Positions 51,701 to 62,134 of a DNA stretch of 64,000 bases are shown here, piece by piece. The notes beneath the pieces were generated by a model. The model saw only the letters and a list, made by a program, of their open reading frames with translations, had not been told where the DNA came from and made no database searches. How positions within the stretch are numbered: position 1 is the first letter of the stretch; every line of letters begins with the position of its first letter. The DNA is from Cristatella mucedo (Eukaryota; Bryozoa; Phylactolaemata; Cristatellidae), in assembly GCA_009760855.2 (NCBI GenBank), contig WPIO01000001.1, forward strand, positions 2,033,501 to 2,097,500, in the 5' to 3' direction. Made by a program: the position numbers and the translations under genes.

Positions 51701-54700
51701 CTACACGATTCGGCTTCACGCTTAGCTGTGCAATCGGCCAGCAAGAGATTTATCCAGGCAGGAATTAAACCTTGACCTCGAGGCACCAGGGAGCCACTTT
51801 GGAAGCAACGTTCCAACCTGCTCTCCAAGCATACCATGCCCTCCGAGCTAAATGAGAGCAGAGCAGACGAACTTTCTTCATATCGCGCCCAATTTACTTG
51901 AAACAGCTCTGCGCTGGAATAAATAAACAAAAGAATCACCATCGAGCTCGTGCAGCTTCGCCTCACCCAATGGGCTCCCACGGATATTTAGGGGAGTGGG
52001 TGGGGTGGAGAGGGAGAGGCAGAGTTCTTGGACAGTATGCCGAGCGCATGTGCAGAAAGCATAGTGTCCAAACGTTGAGCACGCTATCGAAGACGACAGG
52101 AAGATTAAAAGACAAATAGTAAGGCTGCAGCACCACAGCTGCATCACAAGCTGATACAGTGAAATCCCAAACCTTCTATGCAAGAAACCCGACATCTTGT
52201 GGATGCAGCATCTTAATTTTACCTACGATAAGGATATGAAAGCAATTAGCATTTGTGGTCTTCTGGGTAAATTTTTTAAATAAGCTCAAGCAACAGCCAA
52301 AGGCAGGGCAAGAGGCGAGCAATCGATCAATGGGCTGGGCTGATCAGCACCTGACAATATCGTGGCAATTCCTACAACAGCAAGAATCCGCATGGCTGAA
52401 CAGTATGGTAGTCTTACAGCGATTCCACAAGTCGCATTCAAGTTGATGGCTAATGTTGACCGCCGCTAGCAGCCACAACCATTGGGGATGGAGCATCGAC
52501 GTCACAGCAGCAAACGTCGAATGTAAAATGCTGGAGTAAAGAACAAGAACTGATAGCAAATACATATTCGAGTGACACCAAATACAATCCTGGGGCATTC
52601 CCAAGTCACCACTTCTTCTTCATGATTGTTCGGGAACTGCTTAAGCCACCGGGAATTTATGGTGGCTTACGTGCAAAGTTTTCTGCCACTTCTTAACAGC
52701 ATTATCACTGCAAACTGCCAGAAGTGTAATGAAAAAAATCGTTGCCCCCCCATCGGCTGCAGATGCAAAACATATTTAGGGGTTGTAATGGCAACGACAA
52801 GTGCCATTTACAAGCTGCTCGGGGAGGGGCACACGGTGGCTGGCCGGCATCTCCTTCCGTCCTTCCTTCCCTCCCTTCCTCTCTCCTTCCTTCCATCCAC
52901 CCGTCCTATTTTCCTTCCACGGTGGGCTCGGTGCAAGGGGGGCTGCCACGGTGTTGTCACGCGATCTGGCTCATGTGCACCATTCTCCACAAGCCAGTCA
53001 CGACGGCCCGGCAGCTTGGCTAGCAAGTTTCCTTCGCCAGCGTCTAGCCTAGCAGGCACGCTGCATGATCACATGACCAAGCATCACTTCACATTACTGC
53101 ACGTCGCGACTGACTGGAGTGCGCGAGCAGCAGGGGGCACGGTCTGGTCCGCTGCTGCGCCGGCAGTGGCAGCCAGCAGGAGCTGCAGGCGCTGAGAGCT
53201 GCTGTTTGGCTAGGCCGGCAGCTCTTTACCTTGACATTCGTCTTCCACCCGACGCCTCTCGGCTGCGATGACCTGCAGCTGCTCGTCGAGCACTCGCTGC
53301 TTGTCGGCAGCAATGGCTTGGAGTGCGGCGCTCACTGCGGCTCGACGGCGCTGCAGCAGCTGCAGAGCGTCGTCGAACGACCGAGCGGCTGCGGACTCGG
53401 CCGACGTGAGCGTGTCGCTGAGCCGCTGCTGCTCGCGTTGCACGGCCTCGCGAGCCAGGTCGAGATTCTGGATGCACAGGTGTGCCTTGTAGAGGAGAAT
53501 CTCCGACACGCGCTTGATGGCCACCGAGAACGGGATCGCCGTGTGCGAGCCACTGTGAGATCCACCTAAACATCGTGTCCGCGTGTGGCCACTGCGACGG
53601 CTTCTTTTCGAGTATAGAATCCGACATACATGCATGTGCGAGCATCGATGCTGTGTCAGCCTCTTTCCCCTTGGGTCTTAGCCCAAGGGTAAGGAGCCTT
53701 GCTCTTAGCGACCCAGGGTCGTGGGTTCGCACCCTGCAGTGGGCAATCCGTTTGGTCTAGCGGTTAAGGTGCTCTCGCCCCGACTAAGGTCTGACTGAGG
53801 TCGTGGGCTCGAGCCCCGAGGCACATGTGAAGCACCTGAATAGAGATTGAGTTCTCTTGGGGCGCTCTATAGATGAATTTTATTTATATTATTGTCCATC
53901 GCGAATTGCTGTCTATATAGCCGTTCAGGCTCTCCTTCTTCTGCTTCTACACACGTGTTGAATCAGAAGCAGAAGTAGCGTAGTAGGTCTCACGCTCCAC
54001 CTTGATCTGATGCTGCTCGAGTTCAGATGCAAGACTAAGATCGCACAGCCTTGTTTTTATACATCACTAGCAAAAGATGATCAGTTCACCTGCTACGGGA
54101 GGCGATCGACAGCAAGCAGGCGAATCTTGATCGCCTGCAGTGCACTGGGGAGGGGGGGCACGAAGCCGGAGCTGCCCACCTGACTCGGGTTTCATTGACA
54201 ATCACTATGCAGGCAGGCTTACTCAATAACAGCTGCCCCTTTAATCTCTTCATTTTGCCTGTGGCTGCATCTGCAGATTCAAGCACGTCGTGCCGTGGAC
54301 CGCGACCGCGGTGCTAGCGAGCCAGCCCAGCGCATCAAGTCGCATGGCACTAATCCCGCTTGCGCGCGCGGCGAGCCGTGACAGCACGACACTGCCTACC
54401 TTGACATATCATGCAGAAAATGACGTCGCATGTCTCGCAAAAGAGAAGCTCTTGGCTCATGTGCACGGCACACTTGGGCACTATCTCCCTCCGCTGACGT
54501 GCCATCAGGTCGAGCAGCTGGTTTACAAGAAAGCTCGGCGGAAGCGCCGGTATGCCTCCTGCGAGCGGAATAAGCCGAGTGACGTCGGAGCCCAAGCGGC
54601 ATGCCGGCCGTGCTGCCACATGGCCCCCACGTGACCGAACGACTGGCAGGATCTGCCGCGACAGTGCGTGCATCTCGAACCGGCGCCGGCGTGCAAAGCT

Positions 54701-57277
54701 CATGGCAGTGTTCTAGGCAGTCTAATCCGCAGCCAGTGGGGGTGGAGGAAAGGATGGAGGGAGTGGGCGTTGCATCCCCTTGTACCTCTCTCCTTGCTTT
54801 GCCCCTTGCACACAAGCAGGTGGAGACAGGTCTAACGCGAGGGGAGGGGGCTCGAAGGTGAATTGAAGAGCAGCCTACTGCAAGCATGTGGTGCCGGTAC
54901 GCCATGAGGCAGAAGTCGAAAATATAACTAGCTGATTAAACAGCCTCATTTGCATAGTGGCAGAGGATCCTTCACGGAAATCACCAATCACCAATCGGCT
55001 TGCAGTTGGCAGGCAATAAAGGAACGTCCACTGCAGGATTCGAACCCACGACCTCAGTCGTGACTAGCTAGCGACTTTCCTCCTGGGCTATCATGGCCAA
55101 GCGAAAGCAGCTGAGGTTATGGTCCGCCATGCGTGGTTCTTCCTCAGCTACATAAGCCTGTGGCTGCTAAATCAGCCACAGGCTTCACTAGTTAATTCCT
55201 CTGGGGTTCAGCGCCATAGGATTCCACACAGCGGAGATGATGACTATGTGCTATGCAGCTGTCGCTTCGGCCACACTACTCGCTTTCTTCCTCGACTGCA
55301 CTCCTGATTAAGCCATGCTCCTTCCACTTTCCCTCTTTGCTGCTCAAGCCTGTTGGCAACCGCATGCACACCGAAAGCTGCTTGGGCTTTGAGTGCGCGT
55401 CAGTACAAATTCTCTTTCGCGAACACGCTCACTCAGTCTTTGTGACTCTGTGGAATTACATATGGAGATACATTACATCAGTCAGACTTACATTTTTCAC
55501 GCTCGCTTTCCTATTGAGAGCAGCCTTCACAGAATTGGCGACCAGGCAGATGCCAGAAGCCAGAGGGAGGGAGGGAGGCTGATCATGCGAAGCGAACGCG
55601 GTCTCCCACGTCAGAGAAGCGGCCTACAGACACTGTGCTGTGATTATATTGGCCCGCCACGACGTGTCTGCAGTCATCGACACTCCTTCAAAGACAGAGG
55701 CCACGAGTTCAGCAGTTGCACAAAGCCAGGGCTCTCTACCAAGTGACGACGCAGTCTCGCCGAGCCACCTTCGCTCAGAGTCTCCCATAGAGTTTCAGGT
55801 CTCCCTAAGCAGCAGAGCAGTTCGGCTACCGAAATGAGGTGCGATTGCGCCTCACCTTGAGGTGGCTGGATGGTTTCACGACAGATGGGACATCGGAAGC
55901 GAGAGCTGGAAGTGTCGTCGGACCTTTCATAGTTGGAAGGGCCACCAGCGACCGTAGCAATACGTTCGAGGCAGCTCCGGCAGACCTGCAGGCAAGAGCG
56001 GTTCAGTGCACAACCAGTGCAGCAAGACCAGTGCAGCACCATCAATGTGACACACGATCGACTGCCAGTTGATAAGGACATCCAAAAAACGGCCATATGC
56101 GCCACAACTGCAGTGAGCAATCAAATAGTGTTTAGCATGCATGGCAGCATCTGCATTTTAGATAGGTATCTGGATTGTACGTGCCATCATATACTTATGA
56201 TGAGAGAACTCACTTTAGCCCCAAATGACCATTTGATGCCACTGCATGTGCTTATTTGATCGGCACGGAATGAAATGCAATTGGCAGACTCGACTGGTTT
56301 GCTAACTACACTTTGATACTGCTGCCGTCTGAATAGTTGGCAGAGATGCATTTTTTTTATAACTTTGACTTGCTTCATCAAAGAAAATCAAAAGGGAGTG
56401 CGATTAGCAGGCAGAATTTTGCTAGCAGCCGGTCGAGTGAAATATATTGACACGTGAGGCCTCCTGAGTTCTGTCCGACGACAGCTGGCCGGGAGGGGGA
56501 GGAAGGCACGAGGCTTCACTTTTAGTGCTTGCTAGATGTGCGAGTATTGACGACGAAACCGCACATAAACAACAATCCAAGGATAAAAGTAAGACGGGAG
56601 GCCGTCAATACCTGCTGGCCATGCATGCACACAAACCTATAACATTGGCTTCTCGGGTTAAATTAAATCAACGTACAATAGGATTGCAAGCAATTACTCG
56701 GTCCAAGCTAGGAAGCTATTTGCATTCTCCTTTGCTTAAGGAGCTGAGATGGCTCTCGGTTGATCAATCGGTTGTAAAATTGCTAAGCTGACCCACAAGG
56801 GCCCACCATGGCTTGGCTCCTTCATACCTAGCTGAAGTGCTGTACCAGTTTCAGCATCCTTGTTCCCTCAGGTCCTCTCTGGATCATAAATTAGCTGCTC
56901 CATCCCTACACTTACAGACCATTGGTGACAGAAGCTTTTGCTCCGAAGGTCCTAGACTGTAGAAATCCTTTCCAAGATTCTTAAGCAACGAAATATATTC
57001 TCCTGCTGCCGAGTGTGGCACATTCTTTGCAGCCGTCCTCAGCTGCTATTTCCATGCTACTTACTTCCTCGACTGCCGTACTGACTCAGCTATGCTTCTC
57101 ACTTCCTTCTTGTTGCCTGAGATGAAGTCTGTTGGCTACCGAATATGTACTGAAAGCCTCATACGCTTCGATTGTGCATAGAAAACTCTACTGCGTAACA
57201 CCCACTTAGTCTTTGTGGCTGTGTGATGTACAAACTGAGATATATTAGAGTACATAACTCAGCTACCAGACTGTGAG

Positions 57278-57341
<64 letters not shown>

Positions 57342-59509
57342 CCTGCAGTTTGACTCTGCTGAAAGAGTGCAACAACCACTCGATAGGAAATGCATAGGAA
57401 TTGATTAAGTTACCTCAAAGCCCTGTACCAATGCATTAAAACACATCACTCGCATAAGCAATGGGGTGGTGCTCTGACACAACCGAGTCCGCATCAACGT
57501 CCTGTCTTCGTGTCTTGTAAGAGGCAACTCGGACTCAAGGGCTTTGCTAACGGCCGTGATGCTGCCTGCTATAAGGTCACTTCGTGAGGAGCTTCTGAAC
57601 CAGCAGCATTCATGGCCCATGCCGGATTACGTGCAGCAGTTGGCAACTTCAAAGGAAGCGCTGAGGCAATGGCCAGCAAGTTGTAGCCAAACTTCGACTT
57701 TTGACGTCTAGATCACGACTGTTATTGTCGGCGTAGTAATCCTGTTCGACAAAGAGAACGATGCCCAGTCCCTCCAGACGGCTGCCGACAGCAAGAAAAT
57801 GAGGTGCTCACTAAAGGCTAGCGACCTCCTTGAGCAGTTGATCTCAAGTTTTGGCTGAAATCAAGAGTTTCGACGAGAGAACCTCAAAACTCAAAACCTC
57901 AAGTTGAACGTGAAGCATTTGGTGAATCGCATCATCGATCTAACCGGATATAACTGGATTATAGATAGATATATATAGATATATAACCGGATATAACTAT
58001 ATTTATATATATAGATATATAACCGGATATAACTGCCTGTCGAGCCCTAAAAGGTCTTTCGACTGCAGAAGTGAGCTATCTTAGCCACCGACAGTAGACT
58101 TTTCACCAATTGGCCAAGTATCCACGCTGCGCTGCATTTTTGCTTGTTCGGGATGCCGTCACGAGCCTGAAAGCTGACTGCTAAGCTTTCATTTCGGGCA
58201 GCAATGGGGTGCACACATCCAGACACATGCAGGCATATGGGTTGCAGTTAGTTTCACATAGTTCCGACTGAATTACTCAGTCGATCTGTGCTAGGTATGA
58301 CAATTCATTTGAAGAGCCTGGTGCTGCGTTCCAGCCTGCACCGGCAGCACAAAGCTTGAAGAAATATAATTCACCTGTATAACGCCCCAAGAGAACTTAA
58401 TCTCTAGTCACCTGCTTCAAAAGAGAAGGAAGGTGCCGTTCAATGGCAAGAATGGACACAATACATCCGAGGCTACCGATAAATCAGAATAGGCAAACAA
58501 GGAACAAATGCTCGCTGGGCATCAATGCACGTGATGACTGACCCTTCCCAAATTTGGGGAGCAAATAAGAAAAAAAAGATAGGGATCCAAAGGACAATTC
58601 TATATCGCCTGCTAAAAGCAGGACACAAAACTTTTAACGTTCCCATGCCTTTATTTTGATAAGCCGTGATGGCACACTATGTAAGGCGGTTGCTTTACAC
58701 GACCTCAGTCCCGAGGTCATGGGTTCGAATCCTGAGGTGGGCGATCCTTTATCGCCGCTGCAAGTGGTGGTGATAGCCTTAAAGGCTCTTCTGTCGCTAT
58801 ACAAAAGAAGCCATTGAATCAGCTAGTATTTTTTATGTAAAAATGGGGTTACAGAATGAGCTGGTCTTTAACTTGCCACAAGAAACGGCAGGAACAGAAG
58901 CAGCATACTTGCTGTTCAAGTTGACAGCACCCGGGCAGCAAGTGGGAGTGATGCCATGAAGGAACAAGCCTAATGCAAAGCTACCCGAAGCTAATACCCT
59001 AAGCTGCTCTGCCTCGGCTTCCCGAAACGTCAGCTGTGGAGTGAAAGGAATCCTCCAATGAGCACCGATCGATCTGATGATCTCATGATGATCTGATCGA
59101 CTGATCGGGGGGGGGGGTAAGACCAACCGACCTAAAACCAGCGCCAATGTAAAGATTATTAGAATCATCAACACGAACTATATATTTCTTCTTATTATTA
59201 TTACTATCATCACATCCCCTGATCACACAGAAAGTGCTGTCTCAGCTCTCAGCTAGGACGTGATCGGCTTAAGCTTTAAGCATTGACCCAATAACTCCCA
59301 CCTAGCTGCTCGGGGCCTGCAGTGCAGCTCAGGCAGGCTCACGTGGTTGCGTCTAGTCGGTCACTCACCGTGTGAGAGCAGGGCAGCAGCTTGGGAGCAC
59401 GGTCCGCATTGTCGTACATGCGCAAGCAGGTGGCACATGTGAGGAAGCTCTCATTGAAGTCCTCATAGTTGATGGACACAGTCTCGACCAAGGTAGACAT
59501 GGCTGGCAT
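38605..59509 (-). CDS. TRIM2/3: TRIM2/TRIM3-type RING E3 ligase (RING, B-box2, coiled coil, filamin, NHL), six coding exons
   Basis: The coding exons, in transcription order, are 59509-59369, 55985-55856, 54558-54400, 53565-53230, 44650-44481 and 39747-38605: 2079 nt, 692 residues. RING C3HC4: C25, C28, C44, H46, C49, C52, C79, C82. B-box2: C120, H123, C131, C134, C139, C142, H147, H151. A Gln/Arg-rich coiled coil spans about 155-310, a filamin repeat about 315-415, and six NHL blades follow to the C-terminal LGNNCLKTYRYK. Domain order, the single B-box and near-normal length (vertebrate TRIM2/3 are about 744 residues) place it in the TRIM2/3 family. These are RING-type E3 ubiquitin ligases whose filamin and NHL parts bind substrates. 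All splice phases agree. No frame break is seen, so the gene looks functional. Confidence 0.93.
39970..41245 (+). mobile_element. LINE-A copy in TRIM intron 5, with nested insertion
   Basis: Decayed RT (YADDTQLYLC- and FLKLNDKTNLL-like stretches) and C terminus (CACGACATCCCCTGACTTGA). The YADD region is split by a short insert at 40199-40269. Confidence 0.7.
40199..40269 (-). mobile_element. Short LINE-A tail inserted into another LINE-A
   Basis: 71 bp starting with an AATAAT run and containing TAGTGCCCTCGGAGAACTCA. It is flanked by a 5-bp duplication (TCTAT) at 40194-40198 and 40270-40274. It splits the sequence that encodes the RT Y-A-D-D box. Confidence 0.75.
41268..43980 (+). mobile_element. 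LINE-B copy (EN C terminus, RT, C-terminal region, 3' tail)
   Basis: Reading fragments: LSDHCLVSFTV (endonuclease end), ILKKSGIDTEVLANYRPVSL and SLLDLSATFDIIDHDVLL (RT fingers and palm), VPHGSVLGPLLFSIYT, GYHFYADDTQ, LADIRSWMSENFLKLNDDK. Stops at 42533 and 42717 and frame changes break the ORF. It is 5' truncated at about 41268. The 3' tail ends near 43977. This is the CR1/L2-like Jockey-superfamily type. It lies antisense in TRIM intron 5. Confidence 0.9.
41876..42010 (+). mobile_element. SINE-1 copy inserted in LINE-B
   Basis: GGTTTGGTCCAGCGGTTAAG (A box), GTGGGCTCGAGCCC (B box) and tail AGAGATTAAGTTCTCTTAGG. The empty site is seen in the minus LINE-B copy near 35670-35690. Confidence 0.9.
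44481..44650 (-). CDS. TRIM2/3: TRIM exon 5: end of coiled coil / linker to filamin
   Basis: The acceptor is CCTTTTTTCAG; the donor is GTGAGA after GGCAAG. Phase 1 in, phase 0 out. It encodes LDSQLEVRNITKRIVDL, then YEWQQQLKELTDYVLEYGK. The frame stays open past the donor, but the consensus donor and the exact phase match to the exon at 39747 place the splice at 44481. Confidence 0.85.
45128..45236. repeat. 27-bp tandem repeat, four units
   Basis: AAAGGCAGATCAAAAGCTTC plus TGTAGCC, about four units. The seed (AAAGCTTCTGTCGCC) is a normal LINE-B segment, so it is an expansion inside that LINE. Confidence 0.9.
45240..46205. mobile_element. Fold-back element, two ~470-bp inverted arms
   Basis: Left arm about 45240-45705, right arm about 45740-46205, with a spacer near 45720. 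Matching pieces include AAGAAAATACCTATAGAATT against the complement of the right end, GCTAGGGTAGAAAAAGCAGA against the left-arm complement, and CAAATGTATCAAACCGAAAT. Ends are TTAAGGGG-like. Both arms carry a similar open stretch (QQAS-x-IYSDL-x-RFDKL) that resembles no known protein. Confidence 0.85.
47546..48539. other. TRIM intron 4, no element recognised
   Basis: Only short overlapping open frames in several frames. Confidence 0.35.
48540..48700 (+). mobile_element. SINE-2 copy
   Basis: GAGCCGCGATGGCACACTAG (A-box region), GGGTTCGAATCCTGCTGTGG (perfect B box), then TCTGTCGCTATACAAAAGAG near the 3' end. Confidence 0.85.
48845..48965 (+). mobile_element. SINE-2 copy, diverged
   Basis: GTCGTGGGTTTGAGACCTGT (B box with changes), TTTATTGCC and a degraded tail. 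Confidence 0.6.
49395..49500. repeat. 33-bp tandem repeat, three units
   Basis: Units share GGCAGAGCCAAGGGGCAAGG plus AGGCGCAGTTTCC. One unit has CCAGG and another AAAGCC. Confidence 0.9.
50735..50815. repeat. ~25-bp tandem repeat, three units
   Basis: GATCTGGCAAAGCAGCAGGC and close variants. Confidence 0.85.
53230..53565 (-). CDS. TRIM2/3: TRIM exon 4: end of B-box and coiled coil
   Basis: The acceptor is ACACGATGTTTAG and the donor is GTAAAG; phase 1-1. After GSHSGSHTAIPF comes about 100 residues of heptad-like sequence rich in Leu, Gln, Arg and Ala (for example REAVQREQQRLSDTL, QLLQRRRAAVSAALQ), which is the antiparallel coiled coil TRIM proteins use to dimerise. Confidence 0.9.
53655..53745 (+). 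mobile_element. SINE-2 head fragment
   Basis: GTCGTGGGTTCGCACCCTGC (B box) and GTGGGCAATCC, cut off directly at the start of the following SINE-1. It lies in TRIM intron 3. Confidence 0.65.
53746..53890 (+). mobile_element. SINE-1 copy
   Basis: GTTTGGTCTAGCGGTTAAGG, GTCGTGGGCTCGAGCCCCGA and tail TAGAGATTGAGTTCTCTTGG. Confidence 0.85.
54400..54558 (-). CDS. TRIM2/3: TRIM exon 3: RING-B-box linker and B-box2
   Basis: The acceptor is TTCCGCTCGCAG and the donor is GTAGGC; phase 1-1. It encodes GIPALPPSFLVNQLLDLM, matching the linker typical of the TRIM2/3 family, then KCAVHMSQELLFCETC and FCMIC of the B-box. The last two His ligands come from the next exon (SHSGSHT). Confidence 0.9.
54940..55100 (-). 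mobile_element. SINE-2 copy
   Basis: B-box complement GGATTCGAACCCACGACCTC and A-box complement TTTCCTCCTGGGCTATCATG. It lies in TRIM intron 2. Confidence 0.8.
55215..55480 (+). mobile_element. LINE-B 3' end
   Basis: CTGTTGGCAACCGCATGCAC, ACCGAAAGCTGCTTGGGC and TTACATATGGAGATACATTA match the LINE-B tail. It lies in TRIM intron 2. Confidence 0.7.
55856..55985 (-). CDS. TRIM2/3: TRIM exon 2: second half of RING
   Basis: The acceptor is CTCTTGCCTGCAG and the donor is GTGAGG; phase 0 in, phase 1 out. It encodes VCRSCLERI, an Asp/Ser-rich loop and FRCPICRETIQPPQ, completing the RING with the C-x2-C and CPIC ligands. Confidence 0.9.
56000..56690. other. TRIM intron 1, no element recognised
   Basis: No element or gene is recognised here. 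Confidence 0.35.
56690..57245 (+). mobile_element. LINE-B C-terminal region and 3' tail
   Basis: CTTAAGGAGCTGAGATGGC, CTGACCCACAAGG, GAAGGTCCTAGACTGT and CCCACTTAGTCTTTGTGGC match 43455-43975. It lies in TRIM intron 1, antisense. Confidence 0.8.
57277..57341. repeat. (GA)n microsatellite
   Basis: About 32 GA units. Confidence 0.97.
57342..58376. other. TRIM intron 1, minor repeats only
   Basis: AACCGGATATAACT occurs three times between 57945 and 58035 within a TATAGATA-rich block. Nothing else is recognised. Confidence 0.5.
58377..58425 (-). mobile_element. SINE-1 3' tail fragment
   Basis: GCCCCAAGAGAACTTAATCT then CACCTGCTTCA. Confidence 0.55.
58665..58830 (+). mobile_element. SINE-2 copy, the most complete
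   Basis: GCCGTGATGGCACACTATGT, ATGGGTTCGAATCCTGAGGT (B box), GGCGATCCTTTATCGCC, GCCTTAAAGGCTCTTCTGTC and GCTATACAAAAG, then ATTGAATCAGC. Confidence 0.88.
59369..59509 (-). CDS. TRIM2/3: TRIM exon 1: start codon and first half of RING
   Basis: The ATG at 59509 (a second in-frame ATG is at 59500) begins MPAMSTLVETVSINYEDF. The exon then encodes FLTCATCLRMYDN and PKLLPCSHT, the first C-x2-C pair and the C-x-H of the RING. It ends at a GTGAGT donor in phase 0. Confidence 0.88.
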
Positions 59510-60180
59510 TACAGTGTGGAGTGCAGGCAGCTATGTAGCAGCAGCAGTGACTACCTGTGACAGCCAGATGCTCTGCTACTGCTGCTACTCCAGCCGGTAT
59601 GCAGTATGCAGACGGTGGCAGCGCAGACGTCGAAATAGCCACTGCAACCAATACGAAGCGATCAAGCTGAAACAGGTCTTTTATGCAAAAAAGGTCACTG
59701 CATGCAGACCGCACTTGTCATCAAAATCATCAACGACTGAAGAGACTAACGGCGCAATGCACATTTCACATGCATGAGAAAACGATCCGGGCACTTTCAT
59801 AGGAGCTATAACAGATCATTGCACTACAGCAGCAGTGATACACAAGCTATAAAGCTGAATCCCAGCCACACAAAAGAGATCTACAATTCCAAAAACAGAC
59901 CGGCCCTTAATGCTGTTGATGCAACGACCGGTCAAAGGCAGACATTAACACTGCTGTACACTACAGTTACTGGTTCTGCGCACAGGCAGCAGAGTGGCTG
60001 CTGCTGCAATCAGCAGTCTGTCAGGCTGGAGTGATAGCAGCCATCTCAGACAATGTCGGGTTCTCTACAGGTCAGACCGGCATCCTATTCCGGCACCATA
60101 ACGGCTCTAAAGGTTCAAAAAGTGCCCAAACATGTAATTCTAGTTAATATTATTAAATATATAAAATAATTAATAATATT
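59510..60180 (-). other. TRIM2/3: Upstream region of the TRIM gene
   Basis: 5' UTR and promoter are expected here. No TATA box or other clear element is seen near the ATG. An AT-rich stretch (TAATATTATTAAATATAT) lies at 60146-60185. Confidence 0.35.
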
Positions 60181-61368
60181 TAACGACCAATATTAATACA
60201 TTTTCACAGTGCCCTCAGAGAACTGAATCTATTTCTAGCACTTTATTTAAGCAGTAAAGAAAGCACGATCAAATGATTAGTGTTACCATGCATGATGTCA
60301 TCAAGCATGACATGGTTAGTGACCTGCACCATGTCAAGATGCAAAATATAGTTAGTGGCAGCATGAGCAGTGTCAGCACAAATAAGCACAAAAAGAACGA
60401 ATCACATGGACCACTAAATGCTGTGATGAATAGGTGTGTTTTTAGATTCTTTTTAAAGGCCGTAAAGTTAGGTGACGTCGTTACTTAAGTCGGGAGTGAT
60501 GTCAACCCAGGCTTTGGGAGCATGCGAACTAAAGGCACGGTCTCCGTTAGATTGAGGTTCGCACGAGGTATAAGTAAATTATTTGATTCTGAAAAGCGAG
60601 TGGTAAGATGCCTAGCGTGGTGGGGGAGTAGTTCTGATAGGTAGGCTGGTGCTAGAGAATGAAGAGATGAAAAAGTAAATGAGAGAAACTTGAAGACGAT
60701 GCGATGCTTGATGGGAGCCAAAAAAAGATCGGCTAGAAGTGAGCTGATGCTGCAACTGCAATGTTCACAATAGAAAAGCCTAGCTGCTGAGTTTTGCAAA
60801 AACTGTATGTGCCTTATTGCACAAGCCAGTAGACCATCAAATAATGGGTAACAGAACTAGAGACTGGGTGTCACAAATGAATGGTCATCATAAAGGAATA
60901 TATGTACCCATAGTATCCTGTCTAAATCTTATGCAGCTGAAAGAAGCTAGAGTTGACTTCGGAGCTGATTTGGTCGTCTAACGAAAGGTCACTTTGGAAC
61001 AGGACACCTATTATAAGCAGATGCAACAGAAGATATGCTGGCAGAGCCGATTTTGAGTATCAAGCTTTCCTGTTTCTGAGTAACACATGGTTTGCCCATA
61101 ACTCCTAAGTTGGTTTCATCATCATTCAAGCTGAGACAGTTTGCTGCCATCCACGCATGAATGACAGCAATACGTACATCAATGGAGCTGAGAGAATTCA
61201 ACGTGCTGGAGAGCTGGGAGGAATCAAAGCTAAGGTACAACTGATTGTCATCTGCACAGAAGTGTAAGCCTAGACTGTGCTTGGCGATCACGGCAGCAAG
61301 AGGGAGAGCATAAACTGCAAAATGAAGAAGACCGAACATGGAGTCCGGAGGTACCCTATACTTTAGTG

Positions 61369-61450
61369 CAGTGGTTCTCAGCCTCCCTAATGCCATGACC
61401 CTTTAACACAGTTGCTCATGTTGTGGCGACCCCCAACCATAAAATTATTG
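61369..61450 (+). mobile_element. hAT MITE fragment of the SPIN/URR1 type
   Basis: Starts with CAGTGGTTCTCAGCCTCCCT, a hAT terminal inverted repeat of the SPIN ('Space Invader')/URR1 group, and continues GTTGTGGCGACCCCCAACCA and TAAAATTATT. About 80 bp of the 5' end is present; the other end is missing. The comparison is from memory of the published family consensus. Confidence 0.55.
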
Positions 61451-62134
61451 TGTACAAAATGTGGAAATGCGTGGTGATCGACAGTATCAAAAGCTGCCGA
61501 AAGATCGAGCAATAAAAGTAGAGAGACTCCGAGTCTGCATTCCGAAGAAGGCGTTATACACCCGAAGCAATGCTGACTCGGGAGTGATTAACTCTAAAAC
61601 AAGACTGAAACTTATTCGATAGGCTTGAAGTTTCAATATAAGAGCTGGTCTGCAAGAACTCGTTCCAGTGTCTCTGATAGGAACTGGAGATGTGAGACTG
61701 AAGGAAGCTGCTTAAGTTCAATTGATCTAACGGTGCTTTCTTAACTAGTGGTCTAACAGCAGCCTTTCAAAAAGGTGCAGGGACGTGACCTGAGGCTAAG
61801 GACATCTACATAGTTATGCATGGCAGCAGTAGATTTAAGCATCGTAGACATAGAACAGTGAGAATCGGGTCTTGAGGACTGGTAGAGTGCTTTGATTGGG
61901 AGATAATTTTCAGGATTAGGTTACTCCTCTTTAATGTAGACATTGAGGTGCTGCATGAAATTGAGGGAGAAAGGTCCTGTTGGAGTTTTTATTGAGGGAC
62001 AGATGTATAGAGGGGATGCTGCCACATTAGGGACGGACTCTCTGGTCTTGTCTATCTAGTTGACAACGATTCTAGAGATTCGATCAGCTAGATCACCACT
62101 ACGATCACTATGTAAGGAGCTAACTTGGAGTGAT

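Larger units (their letters stand above)
48966..53229. other. TRIM intron 4, remainder
   Basis: No recognised gene. A 33-bp tandem repeat lies at 49395-49500 and a ~25-bp repeat at 50735-50815. G-tracts occur at 50396-50405. The 200- and 209-codon open frames here show no domain and are judged chance. Confidence 0.4.

Noticed and set aside
51379-51981. 200-codon minus frame in TRIM intron 4
   Set aside because: Cys/Ser-rich without recognisable motif, no splice-phase link to the neighbouring exons.
48540-58830. tRNA-like sequences with perfect B boxes
   Set aside because: They lack a foldable acceptor stem, recur with the same LINE-like tails, and so are tRNA-derived SINEs rather than tRNA genes.
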